Part shown: positions 34,901 to 45,097 of the stretch, piece after piece
Position numbering within the stretch: the stretch's first letter is position 1
Layout of the letters: every line of letters begins with the position of its first letter
From: Pyronema omphalodes
Lineage: Eukaryota > Ascomycota > Pezizomycetes > Pezizales > Pyronemataceae
Length of the DNA: 64,000 bases
Assembly (NCBI GenBank): GCA_024516155.1
Contig: JAJJXM010000007.1
Span: 1,054,001 to 1,118,000 of the forward strand
Direction: 5' to 3'
Notes under the pieces: model-generated
The model's database searches: none
Seen by the model: only the letters and a program-made list of their open reading frames with translations
Told to the model about the DNA's origin: nothing
Program-made: the position numbers and the translations under genes

Positions 34901-37086
34901 AAATCCGACTCCTCATCATTTTGCTCAATCTCCCAAATCCTGGGCTGAGCATCTTCCATTATCTCATCCTCATCCTGCCGCACTGCTGCGGTCTTTGTCT
35001 TTTTTGTTTCTTTGGGCTTCCCCTGCCCTTTATTTCCATCATCATCATCGTCTCTCTTCCTCTTGCCAGAGGAAGCAACCTTTCCTTCTCCAGAGAGCTC
35101 TGTTCCTCCAACTGTCTTTTTAGCGTAACAATCAAACATTTTGTGCCCAGATCGTCCGCATCTCCAACAGTCAGCCTTATCCTTTTTATGTTTGTCGATT
35201 TCGCTCTGAGGAACATTGTTCAGAGCCTCTCTTCCCGATGCAAAAATGGACTTCTTGTCCTTTTTTCCAGTGAAACCTTTTTTCTCCTTCTTGTCCTTGA
35301 ATTTATCTTTGTGCTGCACCTCCTTAGGGCGCACAGTCTCTTTATGTTTCCCCTTGTCCTTATGACGGTCCTCCCGTACTTCCAAAGACTTCTTTTTGTG
35401 ACCCTTCAATTCTTCATCCAAATTTTCAGCAACGTGAGCAGCTTCTTTGACTGCATCAATCATTGCTTCGTCATCAGTTGGGATCCCCCCAACTCTCTGA
35501 TATACCATCTTCTTAATGGCCGGTGTCATGGCCTCCCAAATCACATTCCTATACATAGGACCAATTGCTCCCACACGCATATTAAGGTCCTCCAACTTGG
35601 TGATATAGTCATCGATGTCTCCCTCATACTGGAGCTCCGTTATCCTTTTAACGTCCTTCTGGGCCTCTCGCTTATCCTCAAATCTGGTTTCGATTGAACT
35701 TGAGAAAGCTTGCCATGTATCCTTAAGTCCTTGTCTCTGAATGGACTTTCGCCGTTCCTGGTGCCAACTTAACGCCTTGTGCGTAAGTAAGCTTCCAACC
35801 CATTTAACCTGATCGTCCTCATCCGGAAAGGCCTTGGCGTATGTTGCGATGTAATCTTGAACAGACATCCACCAAGCCCTAAACAAATTTTTATCCTTTC
35901 CCGAAAAATATTGAGGAGCTTTCATTTCTGGCATTTTGGGTCTCCTCGGCTCGTTAACCCCCGATTGCTGTAATTTCGCCACAAGTGATTCCAAGAACGC
36001 CTCAGTGGCATTCTTTGCTTCAGGCTTCCTTTGTTGAGCCTTTTGTTTGCGCTCCTGGCGCTTCCTTTCCAACGCTTTTCTGATGTATGAATCATCTGAG
36101 TCTTCGCCGTCCGAAGGATCAGATGGTGGTGGTGGAGGTGGTGGGAGTCCTCCTCCTGGTGGTTTACTGCCCCTACCACCATTTCTGCCGTTGTCTGCCG
36201 GGATTCCATCCTCTGATGGAGGCAAGGGGACTTCTGGTGCTCTTCCGAGTGAGGGAGGTCTAGGAGTCATCTCCTCATGCATAGCCTCAGTCAAGGACTT
36301 AGCATCGAAATGCTCCTTCTTCTGGATCTTAGACATAACAAGGCCAATAACCTTGTTTACTAACTCCAATTTTTCCTCCTCTCTCTGTTCCTCATAATCC
36401 AGCAGACGTTGCTGGTGCACCTCTTCAGCTCTAGAAAGAGCTGCAATCCGTCTATCCCTCTGCTCATCATCTTGTTCCCGCATGGCATCTTGTGTATTTT
36501 TCTGAAAGGCCCATTCCTCGATTTCCTTGTTGATCTGTAGTTGCCTCTGGGCAAAGGCTTCGAGGATGGCATTGGTTGTCTGAATGCCGTGGTTGAGTCT
36601 CTCTGCAGCCGCTTGATTGGCTGCCTCTTTGGTTTTAGTGTCCGTGGCAAGTTCGCCAATTGTCCTCCAAACTTGGCCGGCAAAGTCGTTGCTGGCCTGA
36701 ACGAGTCTGGTAACGGTTTGAAGGTTGACCTCCTGGTCAAGGTTGCCCTTCTTTGCTAGGATGTCGTAAGCTTTCTGCATCCCCTGGGCCATCTCCTGAT
36801 AGAGTCCCTTCATCCGTTGTAATTCCTCGTTCATTGCAGCTCCTGATCCAGCTGCTTCCATCAATCTCTTAATGTCCTCCTCAGTCGAATTCATCCTTTC
36901 CATCATTAAAATCACCCATTGTGGTACTTCGCCTAGGTGAAGGGTGGTGCCATGATGAACCCTTGGTTGTCCCACAGAGGTGACTTCCTCCCAGGAGCGA
37001 GGACGGGTGATGCTGACAGTGTCAGCCATAGGCGCATCAAGTCCGTCGTCGTGGGTAGCACCGCCGGTGAGTCTGCGTGAGGCCAT
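34897..37086 (-). CDS. gag: Element A Gag protein
   Basis: 729 residues start at an ATG 120 bases inside the 5' LTR (MASRRLTGG). N-terminal residues to about 260 are helical, charged and Gln/Glu-rich. About 290-330 is a Pro/Gly-rich linker with PPPPPP. About 390-560 is the retrotransposon Gag core (FRAWWMSVQDYIATYA, with later DIDDYITKLEDLN). A single CCHC zinc knuckle (CWRCGRSGHKMFDC) lies near the end, embedded in Lys-rich sequence. It should form the virus-like particle and bind element RNA. It ends DEESDF-TAA, where a run of five T precedes the stop and pol continues in the -1 frame. Confidence 0.93.
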   Translation of the reverse strand: MASRRLTGGATHDDGLDAPMADTVSITRPRSWEEVTSVGQPRVHHGTTLHLGEVPQWVILMMERMNSTEEDIKRLMEAAGSGAAMNEELQRMKGLYQEMAQGMQKAYDILAKKGNLDQEVNLQTVTRLVQASNDFAGQVWRTIGELATDTKTKEAANQAAAERLNHGIQTTNAILEAFAQRQLQINKEIEEWAFQKNTQDAMREQDDEQRDRRIAALSRAEEVHQQRLLDYEEQREEEKLELVNKVIGLVMSKIQKKEHFDAKSLTEAMHEEMTPRPPSLGRAPEVPLPPSEDGIPADNGRNGGRGSKPPGGGLPPPPPPPSDPSDGEDSDDSYIRKALERKRQERKQKAQQRKPEAKNATEAFLESLVAKLQQSGVNEPRRPKMPEMKAPQYFSGKDKNLFRAWWMSVQDYIATYAKAFPDEDDQVKWVGSLLTHKALSWHQERRKSIQRQGLKDTWQAFSSSIETRFEDKREAQKDVKRITELQYEGDIDDYITKLEDLNMRVGAIGPMYRNVIWEAMTPAIKKMVYQRVGGIPTDDEAMIDAVKEAAHVAENLDEELKGHKKKSLEVREDRHKDKGKHKETVRPKEVQHKDKFKDKKEKKGFTGKKDKKSIFASGREALNNVPQSEIDKHKKDKADCWRCGRSGHKMFDCYAKKTVGGTELSGEGKVASSGKRKRDDDDDGNKGQGKPKETKKTKTAAVRQDEDEIMEDAQPRIWEIEQNDEESDF

Positions 37087-37206
37087 TGTAGATTGAAGTT
37101 TTCGTTTGTAGTTTTTAGAGGAGTGTTGGTGTTTCTTGCCCTAGAAGAGGGTCTTCCGTATTCGTGTCGAAAAGTAAACTTAGTAGCTTGAGCCTTAAGT
37201 TTATAG

Positions 37207-38563
37207 TGTGAACCTGGGTATTGAGGCTTTCAATACAGAGGCTTCTTCGATCAGTTTCGCTTTTGCTTGAAGATAGATAGCAATAGATAATTCCCAAGAA
37301 GCTAGGAAGTCAACTAATCGATCACAGGCCGAATAAACTTAAGGGTCTCGTCCTGAGGTATTCTGGTGTAGATAGGTATGTCGTAACAAGAGATCAAGTT
37401 GCTGATGCTGGAGGAGACGGTGGGAAGACTTAGGGTCTTTTATAGACTTTCGTCTACAAGTTCGCCCAGACTTCCCCAGGGAACCAACTTCCAAACTAAG
37501 CTTAGGAGATAAGACGTGAGTCAATTCTTTGACAAATCTGCTGATGGCTCGCATCATGCTGCATGCGCAATCATATTAATTGCTCACTTGCATGATGACC
37601 TTCGTGTCAGATTAATCCTTGACATTCCTCGCCGTGCTACCACACCTTCCAATCAGGTATTGGGGTTAAGCGCCTAGTGAAGGGTTACTCCACTTGAGCG
37701 CATAATGCAATGACTCCTCTGATAATGACATGTGAGTCATATATCTTATGAGTCGTCTTGATCATAGATCTCCCTAGAGAATCTCGATTGCGAGTGAAGG
37801 AATCTGACATCATAAGGCAGACTATGCCTTACCGGAGCGCACTGCCCCGTCACATTCCTGTGTGATGTCATTTGCCCCACCTGCGCGCACTTGCGCGCAG
37901 CCACACCCTGGTGTGTACGCAAACGCCGTCTTATCTTGCAGTTGGTAGTCATTGGCCTAAGGTCGCGTCATATCAGTTCCATCCAACAGTTTCCCTGAGT
38001 GGTGTTCCTTGCTGCAGAACGTCGTCTCATGCTGGCGCAATCTTGACCCTTGTCCTGAGCTCCACTCCTGTTGGCTGACTAGACTCTGCCTTATTCCTTG
38101 GCCGACTATCCGCCCAACTCAGACCTCGGATGATCCTATTCGTCTGCCTTGCACTGTCCTGAGAATTCCCTTCTCTTGCAAGCCCTCTGGTAGCCGTGCT
38201 TGGTGGAACACAACCTCAAGTATAAGGAGGTGTCCCTTCGCCGTCGTCTTCTGTTCTCCATCAGCGTCGTCTGTAGGTTTCTCATGGGTAAGTCGACACC
38301 CATGAGGTAAGTTGATACTCGTTCCCATCCATCCTTGATCCTCCCAAACTGACAGTGAATAACAGGTAGCGACGCCTCGGGCCGGGATCCTCGTGAGGTC
38401 CTTTCGGAAAGTCACGAATCACGTGACGTGGCTAGCTGGAGCTCCTCAGGGGGTTCCGGCCCGGGATACTAACCTTATTATTCATTCTCCTGTCGAGTTT
38501 GCCATGTTCTCATAATGTTATACATGTTACCTATTCTATACTCACACAATATAGGGTGTGACA
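37207..38563 (-). repeat. Element A 5' LTR
   Basis: 1,357 bp with TG..CA ends; it holds the element promoter on the minus strand. CCTAA follows at 38564-38568. Confidence 0.96.
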
Positions 38564-39291
38564 CCTAAGCACTAGTGGGTCGGGAGTAGCAACCGCCGCT
38601 AATAGCGAGCTGACCACCAGAGAGGCCGCTTGCCGGTCAACAAAGGTGGAGCTAGAATCCTCCGGTGCAAAATTTTTATCTCGACGCGTGTTTGCCTCCA
38701 CCACTGGGTAGTCCTGATGATTCTCTTGGTACTCCATATGTAAAGAGTCTTCCAAATAAATCGTGCCGTGACCACCCCCCGCCCCCACTTTCCCATCGCA
38801 GTGCAGCTTTTCCCATCTAAGCCTGCCAGTAATTGTCCTTTCCCATCCACCGCATCTGTTTCTTTTTTGTTTGCGAGACCAATGAACCTCAATTGTTTAC
38901 AATTTTCCTGTTCTTTACAGGAAATTTGGGAAAATGGGGAAACATTAGCAAAAGTAATCATGAAACCTTTGGCAATTCATTGGGATTACTTGAGTCCGCT
39001 CTGAAATCGTAGTGATCAATTCTTGTAGAGAAAGATATAATAAGAATCACTGTTGAAATTTCTGCGCGCTCAAAAACTAAAACTGCAGTCACCCACGGTC
39101 ACCCATGGTCACCTGCGAGTGATTTTGTGTGACCTTGTGGTCACCTACGGTCACCCACAGGCGGTCCAGTCCACTGTGTAAAAATGACTGCCAGTCCCAG
39201 TCCAAGCACCGGACCGGACCGTGATATGTGGTCCAGTCCGGTCCGTAGCCAGGACTGGACCGGACGGACCGAGGGGAGCTCTGGTGATATC

Positions 39292-40011
39292 CTTTTATCA
39301 CAAGTCCTTGACGCGCCACCTCAGATGGACACAACCACCACTTCTGAAATAATGTCGTCACCTTATCCATCTTCTCGGCGTCCACAATATTCCGCCTTCA
39401 CCCGGCCTACAATTCGACATCGAATTTATCCAACATTGGATCAACCAGACTTTTGTACTCCAGACTTTCCACTACCCCTCACGCCCAGTCCATTCCAGCA
39501 AGGACCTACCGAATCGGTTTGTTCTCTTCCAAGGAATCTGCACTGATTGAGATCCCCTTACTAACTAGGGCACCATGAATAGCCTCGACAGTGCCAACTG
39601 AAGGGTCTCGATGCAAAAAAGATTGTAATTGGCTTCTCAAAAACCGGATGTTTAAGTGCACCTAAGGCCCTAATGCCTAGGATGAGGTGGAGCTCTGCTG
39701 TGTGTTGAAGTAGCACCTAACGGGTGGAACGCCACCATCAACTTAGTTAGGAGGCGGCACTTCTCCACCACGATTCTCAGCTATTTCCTAACCATCGAAC
39801 CCCCGCCGCCGCTTTTCCTCCACAATACTCAGCTATTTTCAACCATCGACCTCTCCTCGCCGCTGTTCTTCCACAATTCTCAGCTATTTCCAACTATCAA
39901 CCTCCCTTCGCCGCTTTTCCTTCACAATCCTCAGCTATTTCCAACCGCCGACCTCTGTTCGCCGCTTTTCTTCCACAATTCTCCGCTATTTCCAACCATC
40001 GACCTCCCTTC
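39292..40011. repeat. Spacer with a ~51-bp minisatellite (about 5 copies)
   Basis: From about 39750 to 40010 a unit of roughly 51 bp recurs about five times with moderate divergence, each containing TTCCACAATTCTCAGCTATTT-like sequence followed by CAACCATCGACCTC. The remainder (39292-39749) has no recognisable gene; a Pro/Ser-rich ORF at 39184-39546 crosses the hAT right end and is not credible. The repeat abuts the element E LTR remnant. Confidence 0.8.
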
Positions 40012-40825
40012 TGTAACGGCGAACAAGGGAGAGATAGCTGACGGAGAACCTTAGGGCTCTTCTCAATTATTCACTCTTGAGTTCGATGAAGATAACCTTA
40101 GAATAACTTCAACGTTAGAAACTCTTAAGCTGTGTCGAGCATCAACTTAGAGATTTCTGTGTTTAGAAGTTAAGGAAATAAACAAAATAAACAAACAAAG
40201 AAACAATCCTCTTATATACAATTTTTCCTCCTTACACGCCGAGCCACTATTTGCAGATTTTTCCCGAAAATTAACTAAGTAAAGAACGCCGTCGCAGTTG
40301 CGCGTTCTAGACGCGCTAACGCGTGCGTACCAAATTAGCGTGGTTGCGTGCACAGCCTCGTCGCGGGCTCGTTAGCGTATCTCTCGTGCGCTATAGCGTA
40401 ACTCGCATACGCGGTAGCGTTCTTCGCGTGCGCGCTAGCGTAACCCTAAGCGTAGTCACGCGAGCGCTTCTGTAACCCTAATCGTGCGCGTGCGTCCGTA
40501 ACCCTAACCCTAGCTGTGCGCGTACGGCCACAAACCTAACCCTAGTTTGTGTGCGTGCGGGTGCAACCCTAACCCTAGTCACGTGAATCCAGATCAGCTG
40601 CGATTGGAAAGATGGTGCAATACTGATAAGGTCACATGACTAGATCTTATCTTATCGATAAGATGATCGTGCCCTAGTCCTAGTCACGTGTGCGCACATT
40701 AGTAGACCAGTGCGCGTGCATACTGATCTACTACTGATTAGAGACACGTGACCGATCTTATCTAATCGGATAAGATGATCGGTAGACCGTAGGTATGGAA
40801 TTTCCGAAAAGGGATCCGAGCAGAC
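40012..40825 (-). repeat. Truncated LTR of family C/E (3' LTR remnant of element E)
   Basis: This is the reverse-complement match to the LTRs at 51994-53133 and 58251-59391, including the GTTCGCCGTTACA end (at 40012), the TATATAAG box, the TTAGGG-like array (as CCCTAA) and the GATA/CACGTG segment. It stops at GGATCCGAGC, about 205 bp short of the LTR start, where the family-D LTR begins. Several substitutions and small gaps relative to the other two LTRs show greater age. Confidence 0.9.
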
Positions 40826-41354
40826 TGTCAGGGACACGAGAACGGACGTTCAAGGGACACACTGAACACTACCGGAAAGAGGGACTAGGCAGGTTCCGGA
40901 ATGGGGAACGGCAGGACAAGGACCGAAGTGCTCGTCAGACGGACGGCACACTAAACAGGGACAGGGACAAGGACAAGAGTGACGTAGGACTTAGGAGAGG
41001 AATTCTTATATTAGGAGTCAGGAGAAGACACAAGACGTTCGATGGAGAATCTCAACAACGGGGAGGCAAGCCTCCTTATGTACAAAGAGGCGGCCAGCAC
41101 TCTTGCTGGGCCGTCATACAATCATCGCTACATGAGCTTCCGTTCTCCATCGATTCAACTGCGACGCCACAGCTCTCCAGCTCGTGGTACGTCATCCATC
41201 ATCAATCCGTCTCTCAGTCAACATGGCACGGCACACACAACAACACAACAACACAACGGCAACACAACACGGCAAGACAACGGCACGATGTCGATCAACA
41301 ACCACGACAACATGATGACGCAACACAACGGCTCGTCAGCCGTGTGCCGTGACA
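40826..41354 (-). repeat. Family D LTR 1 (3' LTR of D1)
   Basis: 529 bp with TG..CA ends (minus reading TGTCACGGCAC .. TCCCTGACA). It differs from LTR 2 (46703-47231) at about one position in my comparison. A polypurine tract (CGGGGGGGTAC on the minus strand) abuts at 41355-41365. The left flank, CAGAC, corresponds to the family C/E LTR sequence. Confidence 0.94.
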
Positions 41355-41365
41355 GTACCCCCCCG

Positions 41366-44300
41366 TTAGGCTCGAGTTCCTACGAGAGGAGAAGGTTTGT
41401 CTGGGTATAACTGGTGGAATCTCTCAGCGGCCTCAGTCTCGGATAGGTTCGTTTCCGGTTCCCAGGTTGGAGAGTCATGGCCGGTCCACTTGACGAGGTA
41501 CTGCAGGTTTCCTCTTGACCAACGGCTATCCAGAATTTCGTCCACGAACCATTCTTCTTCGCCGTCTACTACTACCGGTAGGGGCGGTGGAATAATCTGG
41601 CCAGGGAGGGGGTCCGAAGGGGCTGGGTTTAGTAGGGACACGGGGAAGGTCCTGTGGTGTTTCATGGTCTCCGGTATATCCAATTCATAGGCGTGGGATC
41701 CAATAGGCCGTAACACGGTGAAGGGGCCTAGGTGTTTATTTTCTAGTTTCTTTGAGGGGCGGCGGGTTCTTAGGTTGCGGGCGTCCAGCCATACCAGGTC
41801 TCCTGGTTTGAAGACCGGCGCGGGGAGTCGGGAATCGTCGGCGGCTTCTATGTGGCGGGCTTGGGCGTATTTCATTTCCGAATGTAAGACGTCATGGATG
41901 TGTGACATCCTTTCCGCTACCTCGTTCGCTTTCACTTCCTCAGGGTTGTCGGTCCTGATTTCCAGTTCGAAAGAGCACTTGGGGTGTCGACCATATATAG
42001 CGTAGAACGGAGACAGCGACGTTGTATCCGATACTTGGTTATTTGCAGCAAATTCTGCCAGTGGTAAAAATTTCTTCCAATCGTCTTGTAAGTAACAGAC
42101 GTACGCGCGGAGATATTGCTCCGTAACCGCGTTAATTCTCTCTGTTTGGCCGTCGGTTTGGGGATGAAAGGCCGTACTCGTGGCAATTTCGATACCCATG
42201 CAATTCGCAAAGTGTTTCCAGAAATGGGCCACAAATTGCGGACCGCGGTCGGACACTACTGTGTCTGGCAGGCCGTGTAGTTTGAACACATTTTCCAGGA
42301 AGAGTTGCGCGAAGCCTTCCGCGTCTATCGTGGAATGGCAGGGCACCAAGTGCCGCTGTTTCGTTAGTCGGCAAACGATCGCACATATTGCGTCGAAGCC
42401 TTCTGATGTCGGTAGTCCAGTAACAAAATCCACCGATATATTCTGCCAAGGGTGGTGCGGAACCGGTAGGGGCTTCAGGGTTCCATAGGGTGCGTGGCGG
42501 GTAGCCTTTGTTCTTTTACAGGTGTGGCAATTCCGGACGAATTGGTCCACATCTTTTCTCATCGAGGGCCAGTAATAATTCCTGGCGAGGAGTTCGAAAG
42601 TCTTCGCACGGCCCGGGTGTCCCATGGTGGGGGGGTCGTGGTGATCTTGCAGTAGTTTCAATCGTAGCTTACCCAGCGCGGGGACATAGAGGCAATCTCG
42701 GTAGTACAATCTGTTCTCTAACACGGAGCAATCGGCGAGCGATATGTCCTTACAGATTTGTGTGCCATCTTCCAGCATTCCCAACACTCGGTTGGGGAAT
42801 GAATCTGTCTCGTAGCCCTCTGTGAACAGGAGGTCTACTTCGGAAGGTGCGAGTTTCATTGGCGGGGTCATGCATAACTGAAAGTTCTGTGGCTTCAGAA
42901 CAGCTTGCTGGTTCGCCAGTATGCGTTCGTCTCCCTCTTCCGGGAGGTCGGCGGCTCTTCTTGTCAGGGCGTCCGGTTTTCCTCCCAACGTACCCGGTCG
43001 ATAGGTGATCACAAAGTTAAACCGAGACAGGAACTCGGACCAGCGTGCTTGTCGTCTATTCAGCAGCTTTGTCGTCATAAAGTATTCAAGATTCTTGTGA
43101 TCCGTCAATACTTTTATAGGAAAGGCGGAGCCCTCTAAGTGGGGACGCCATTCCTCAAAACAACGAACTATTGCAAGTAGTTCCTTGTCGTAGATTTCGT
43201 AGTTGCATTCTGCCGGGGAATGCTTCTTGGAATAAAATGCGACGGGGTGTAACACGTTATCATCGTCGTATTGTGATAAAACTCCAGCGGACACATAGTC
43301 AGATGCGTCCGTTTCTACTACGATCGGTTTCTCGTAGTCGAAGTGCTTGAGGATGGGTGCTGATGTAAATGCGTCCTTCAGTCGGTCGAAGGCGCTCTGC
43401 TGATCTTTACCCCAGACAAAGGGGATTGCTTTACCATCTTTCTTTTTGGTCAGAGCTGTAAGCGGGGAGACCACTTTTGAGTAGTCTTTGATAAATCTTC
43501 GGTAGAAATTCGCGAAGCCCAGGAACTCTTGGACCTGTTTCAAATTGGTTGGTTCCTTCCAATCTCTCACTGTGGCTACTTTGGAATCCATCATGCGCGC
43601 GCCGTCGCGGCCGATGTTGTAGCCCAGGTACTGTACTTCTGCCTTAGCAAACTTACACTTCTCTGGCTTCAAGTGCAGTTTTTCTTGTTTGAGTCGTTCC
43701 AAGATCTTTCGGACGTGTGCGGTGTGATCTGGCTTTGTTTCGGAGAATACGAGGATATCGTCCAAGTATGCCGTACAAAACTGGTCTAGGTATGGTCTCA
43801 GGACATCATTTATAAATGCCTGGAAATCGGCAGGCGCATTGGTGAGCCCAAAAGGCATCACTTTCGATTCAAACAGGCCGTACCGTGTGCGGAAGGCCGT
43901 CTTCCATTCTTCGCCCTCTGCCATTCTGATAAGATTATAAGCGCTGCGGACATCAAGGGTCGTAAAGTATTGAGCTTTGGAAAGATTCATCATCGTTTCC
44001 TGTATCAATGGCAGCGGGTACCGGTTCTTCTCGGTACCTTCATTCAGTCTTCGGTAGTCGACACACAGGCGTAGGGATCCGTCTGATTTTTTCACGAATA
44101 ATATCGGCGAGGCGGCTGGTGATTGGGAGCGTTGTATAAATCCTTTCTCCAAATTCTCATCGAGCCATGTTTTCAGCGTCTGCAACTCGTTGCGTGACAG
44201 CGAGTATAACGGGCCAAAGGGCGGAACGAATCCCTCTTTCAGTGGGATCTTGTGGTCGTAGGGTCGGTGCGGGGGAAGTTCCTTCGCGTTGACCTCCTTG

Positions 44301-45097
44301 AATAAATCGAGGTAGTCATGATACTCCTCGGGGATCATATCTTTCAGTTCGTCGTCCGTGAGGGGGGGCTTGTCTTGTAGGGCGACGGTGATCTCGTCCA
44401 ACGATAGCGAGAACACTGTCAGGCTTTCGTCTTCTACCATTTCCTTGAAGTCGGTGATGGTTAGACTTGAGATCTCTATTGGGGGTTCGTCCGGGGGGTC
44501 GGGGACCGAGTCTTCCAACTCCGGCAAGGGGTTTGTGTCGGGCTCGTGGACAGCGGGAGGGGGCCTCGAGTCCAGGACCTCGACACCGGTTGTGCTCACA
44601 GGCAACGGGGTGCAGTTCCTTAGGCAGTATTCGGAGTCGAAGCTTACAGTGTTGGAACTGAAGCTTATGGTTACATCGTGTTTTTTCAACCAGGGGATAC
44701 CCAACACCACCGGGTAGTGACCCAGCTTGGTGACAAACATGGGAAGGGTTTCGGAGTGACCATTGATGGTACACTCTACTTGGGCGAGGTGTGTTATCTT
44801 TCCTGAGGATATGGGGCGGCCGTCGATAACTTCGACCGTTCGGGCGGTGGATAGGGGGGTTAGGGGGAGTTTGTGATGGCGGGCGAAATTGCGGTCAACA
44901 AAGGCGATACCAGTGGCGCCGCAGTCAACGAGCGCTACTGTTTTCACGGAGCGGTTATTGGAAAACAAGGAACAGGAGAGGACAAGGTGTTTGCATTCTA
45001 ACTTTCCAGTAAAACTTGCGCCCGATAATAGCAATGTATCAGCAATAATAGTATTCCCACCAGCGGCAGAGCCATCTTCTTGCAGCTGGTTTATTCT
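41366..45097 (-). CDS. pol: Element D1 Pol polyprotein (PR-RT-RH-INT-chromodomain), intact
   Basis: 1,243 codons are open in the -1 frame from the gag overlap. The protease active site reads VDCGATG, with Cys where Ser or Thr is usual (D-C-G). RT has LRLCVDYRRLNE, MPFGLTNAPADFQ and YLDDILVFS with both aspartates. RNase H has [16 protein letters not shown]. Integrase has an HHCC module (H-P..NYYWPSM..CHTCKRTK), then [20 protein letters not shown] and a [11 protein letters not shown] core. The chromodomain at the C-terminus has WFVDEILDSR and LQYLVKWTGHD. It is colinear with the element C Pol, indicating related families. No ATG lies between the slip site and the protease. Confidence 0.95.
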   Translation of the reverse strand, partial: RINQLQEDGSAAGGNTIIADTLLLSGASFTGKLECKHLVLSCSLFSNNRSVKTVALVDCGATGIAFVDRNFARHHKLPLTPLSTARTVEVIDGRPISSGKITHLAQVECTINGHSETLPMFVTKLGHYPVVLGIPWLKKHDVTISFSSNTVSFDSEYCLRNCTPLPVSTTGVEVLDSRPPPAVHEPDTNPLPELEDSVPDPPDEPPIEISSLTITDFKEMVEDESLTVFSLSLDEITVALQDKPPLTDDELKDMIPEEYHDYLDLFKEVNAKELPPHRPYDHKIPLKEGFVPPFGPLYSLSRNELQTLKTWLDENLEKGFIQRSQSPAASPILFVKKSDGSLRLCVDYRRLNEGTEKNRYPLPLIQETMMNLSKAQYFTTLDVRSAYNLIRMAEGEEWKTAFRTRYGLFESKVMPFGLTNAPADFQAFINDVLRPYLDQFCTAYLDDILVFSETKPDHTAHVRKILERLKQEKLHLKPEKCKFAKAEVQYLGYNIGRDGARMMDSKVATVRDWKEPTNLKQVQEFLGFANFYRRFIKDYSKVVSPLTALTKKKDGKAIPFVWGKDQQSAFDRLKDAFTSAPILKHFDYEKPIVVETDASDYVSAGVLSQYDDDNVLHPVAFYSKKHSPAECNYEIYDKELLAIVRCFEEWRPHLEGSAFPIKVLTDHKNLEYFMTTKLLNRRQARWSEFLSRFNFVITYRPGTLGGKPDALTRRAADLPEEGDERILANQQAVLKPQNFQLCMTPPMKLAPSEVDLLFTEGYETDSFPNRVLGMLEDGTQICKDISLADCSVLENRLYYRDCLYVPALGKLRLKLLQDHHDPPTMGHPGRAKTFELLARNYYWPSMRKDVDQFVRNCHTCKRTKATRHAPYGTLKPLPVPHHPWQNISVDFVTGLPTSEGFDAICAIVCRLTKQRHLVPCHSTIDAEGFAQLFLENVFKLHGLPDTVVSDRGPQFVAHFWKHFANCMGIEIATSTAFHPQTDGQTERINAVTEQYLRAYVCYLQDDWKKFLPLAEFAANNQVSDTTSLSPFYAIYGRHPKCSFELEIRTDNPEEVKANEVAERMSHIHDVLHSEMKYAQARHIEAADDSRLPAPVFKPGDLVWLDARNLRTRRPSKKLENKHLGPFTVLRPIGSHAYELDIPETMKHHRTFPVSLLNPAPSDPLPGQIIPPPLPVVVDGEEEWFVDEILDSRWSRGNLQYLVKWTGHDSPTWEPETNLSETEAAERFHQLYPDKPSPLVGTRA

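Larger units (their letters stand above)
29674..38563 (-). mobile_element. Complete Ty3/Gypsy chromovirus-type LTR retrotransposon 'A' (8,890 bp)
   Basis: Two 1,357-bp LTRs with TG..CA ends bound an internal region carrying gag and pol on the minus strand. The pol order is protease, reverse transcriptase, RNase H, integrase, chromodomain, so the element is Ty3/Gypsy with a chromodomain (chromovirus). A polypurine tract (GGGGGGAGGTGG on the minus strand, 31031-31042) abuts the 3' LTR. Target duplication CCTAA flanks both ends. Every LTR stretch and LTR ORF I compared is identical between the copies, and both ORFs are long and open, so the element looks young and possibly still active. The primer-binding site next to the 5' LTR could not be matched to a tRNA by eye. 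Confidence 0.96.
29496..39283. mobile_element. Non-autonomous hAT-type DNA transposon split by an LTR retrotransposon
   Basis: Terminal inverted repeats of 22 bp (29496-29517 and 39262-39283) match at 21 positions; they begin CAGAGCTCCCC, and the ends are flanked by the same 8-bp sequence GTGATATC. CAGAG-type ends with an 8-bp duplication are the hallmark of the hAT superfamily. Removing element A and one copy of its 5-bp duplication leaves an 893-bp element (left arm 178 bp, right arm about 715 bp) with no transposase ORF, so it is a MITE-like or internally deleted copy. Both arms carry many copies of GGACCGGAC / GTCCAGTCC motifs in both orientations near the ends, as expected for subterminal transposase-binding repeats. 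Confidence 0.9.

Noticed and set aside
39184..39546. 120-codon ORF crossing the right end of the hAT element
   Set aside because: Its first part is TIR and subterminal repeat sequence, so it is an accidental fusion.
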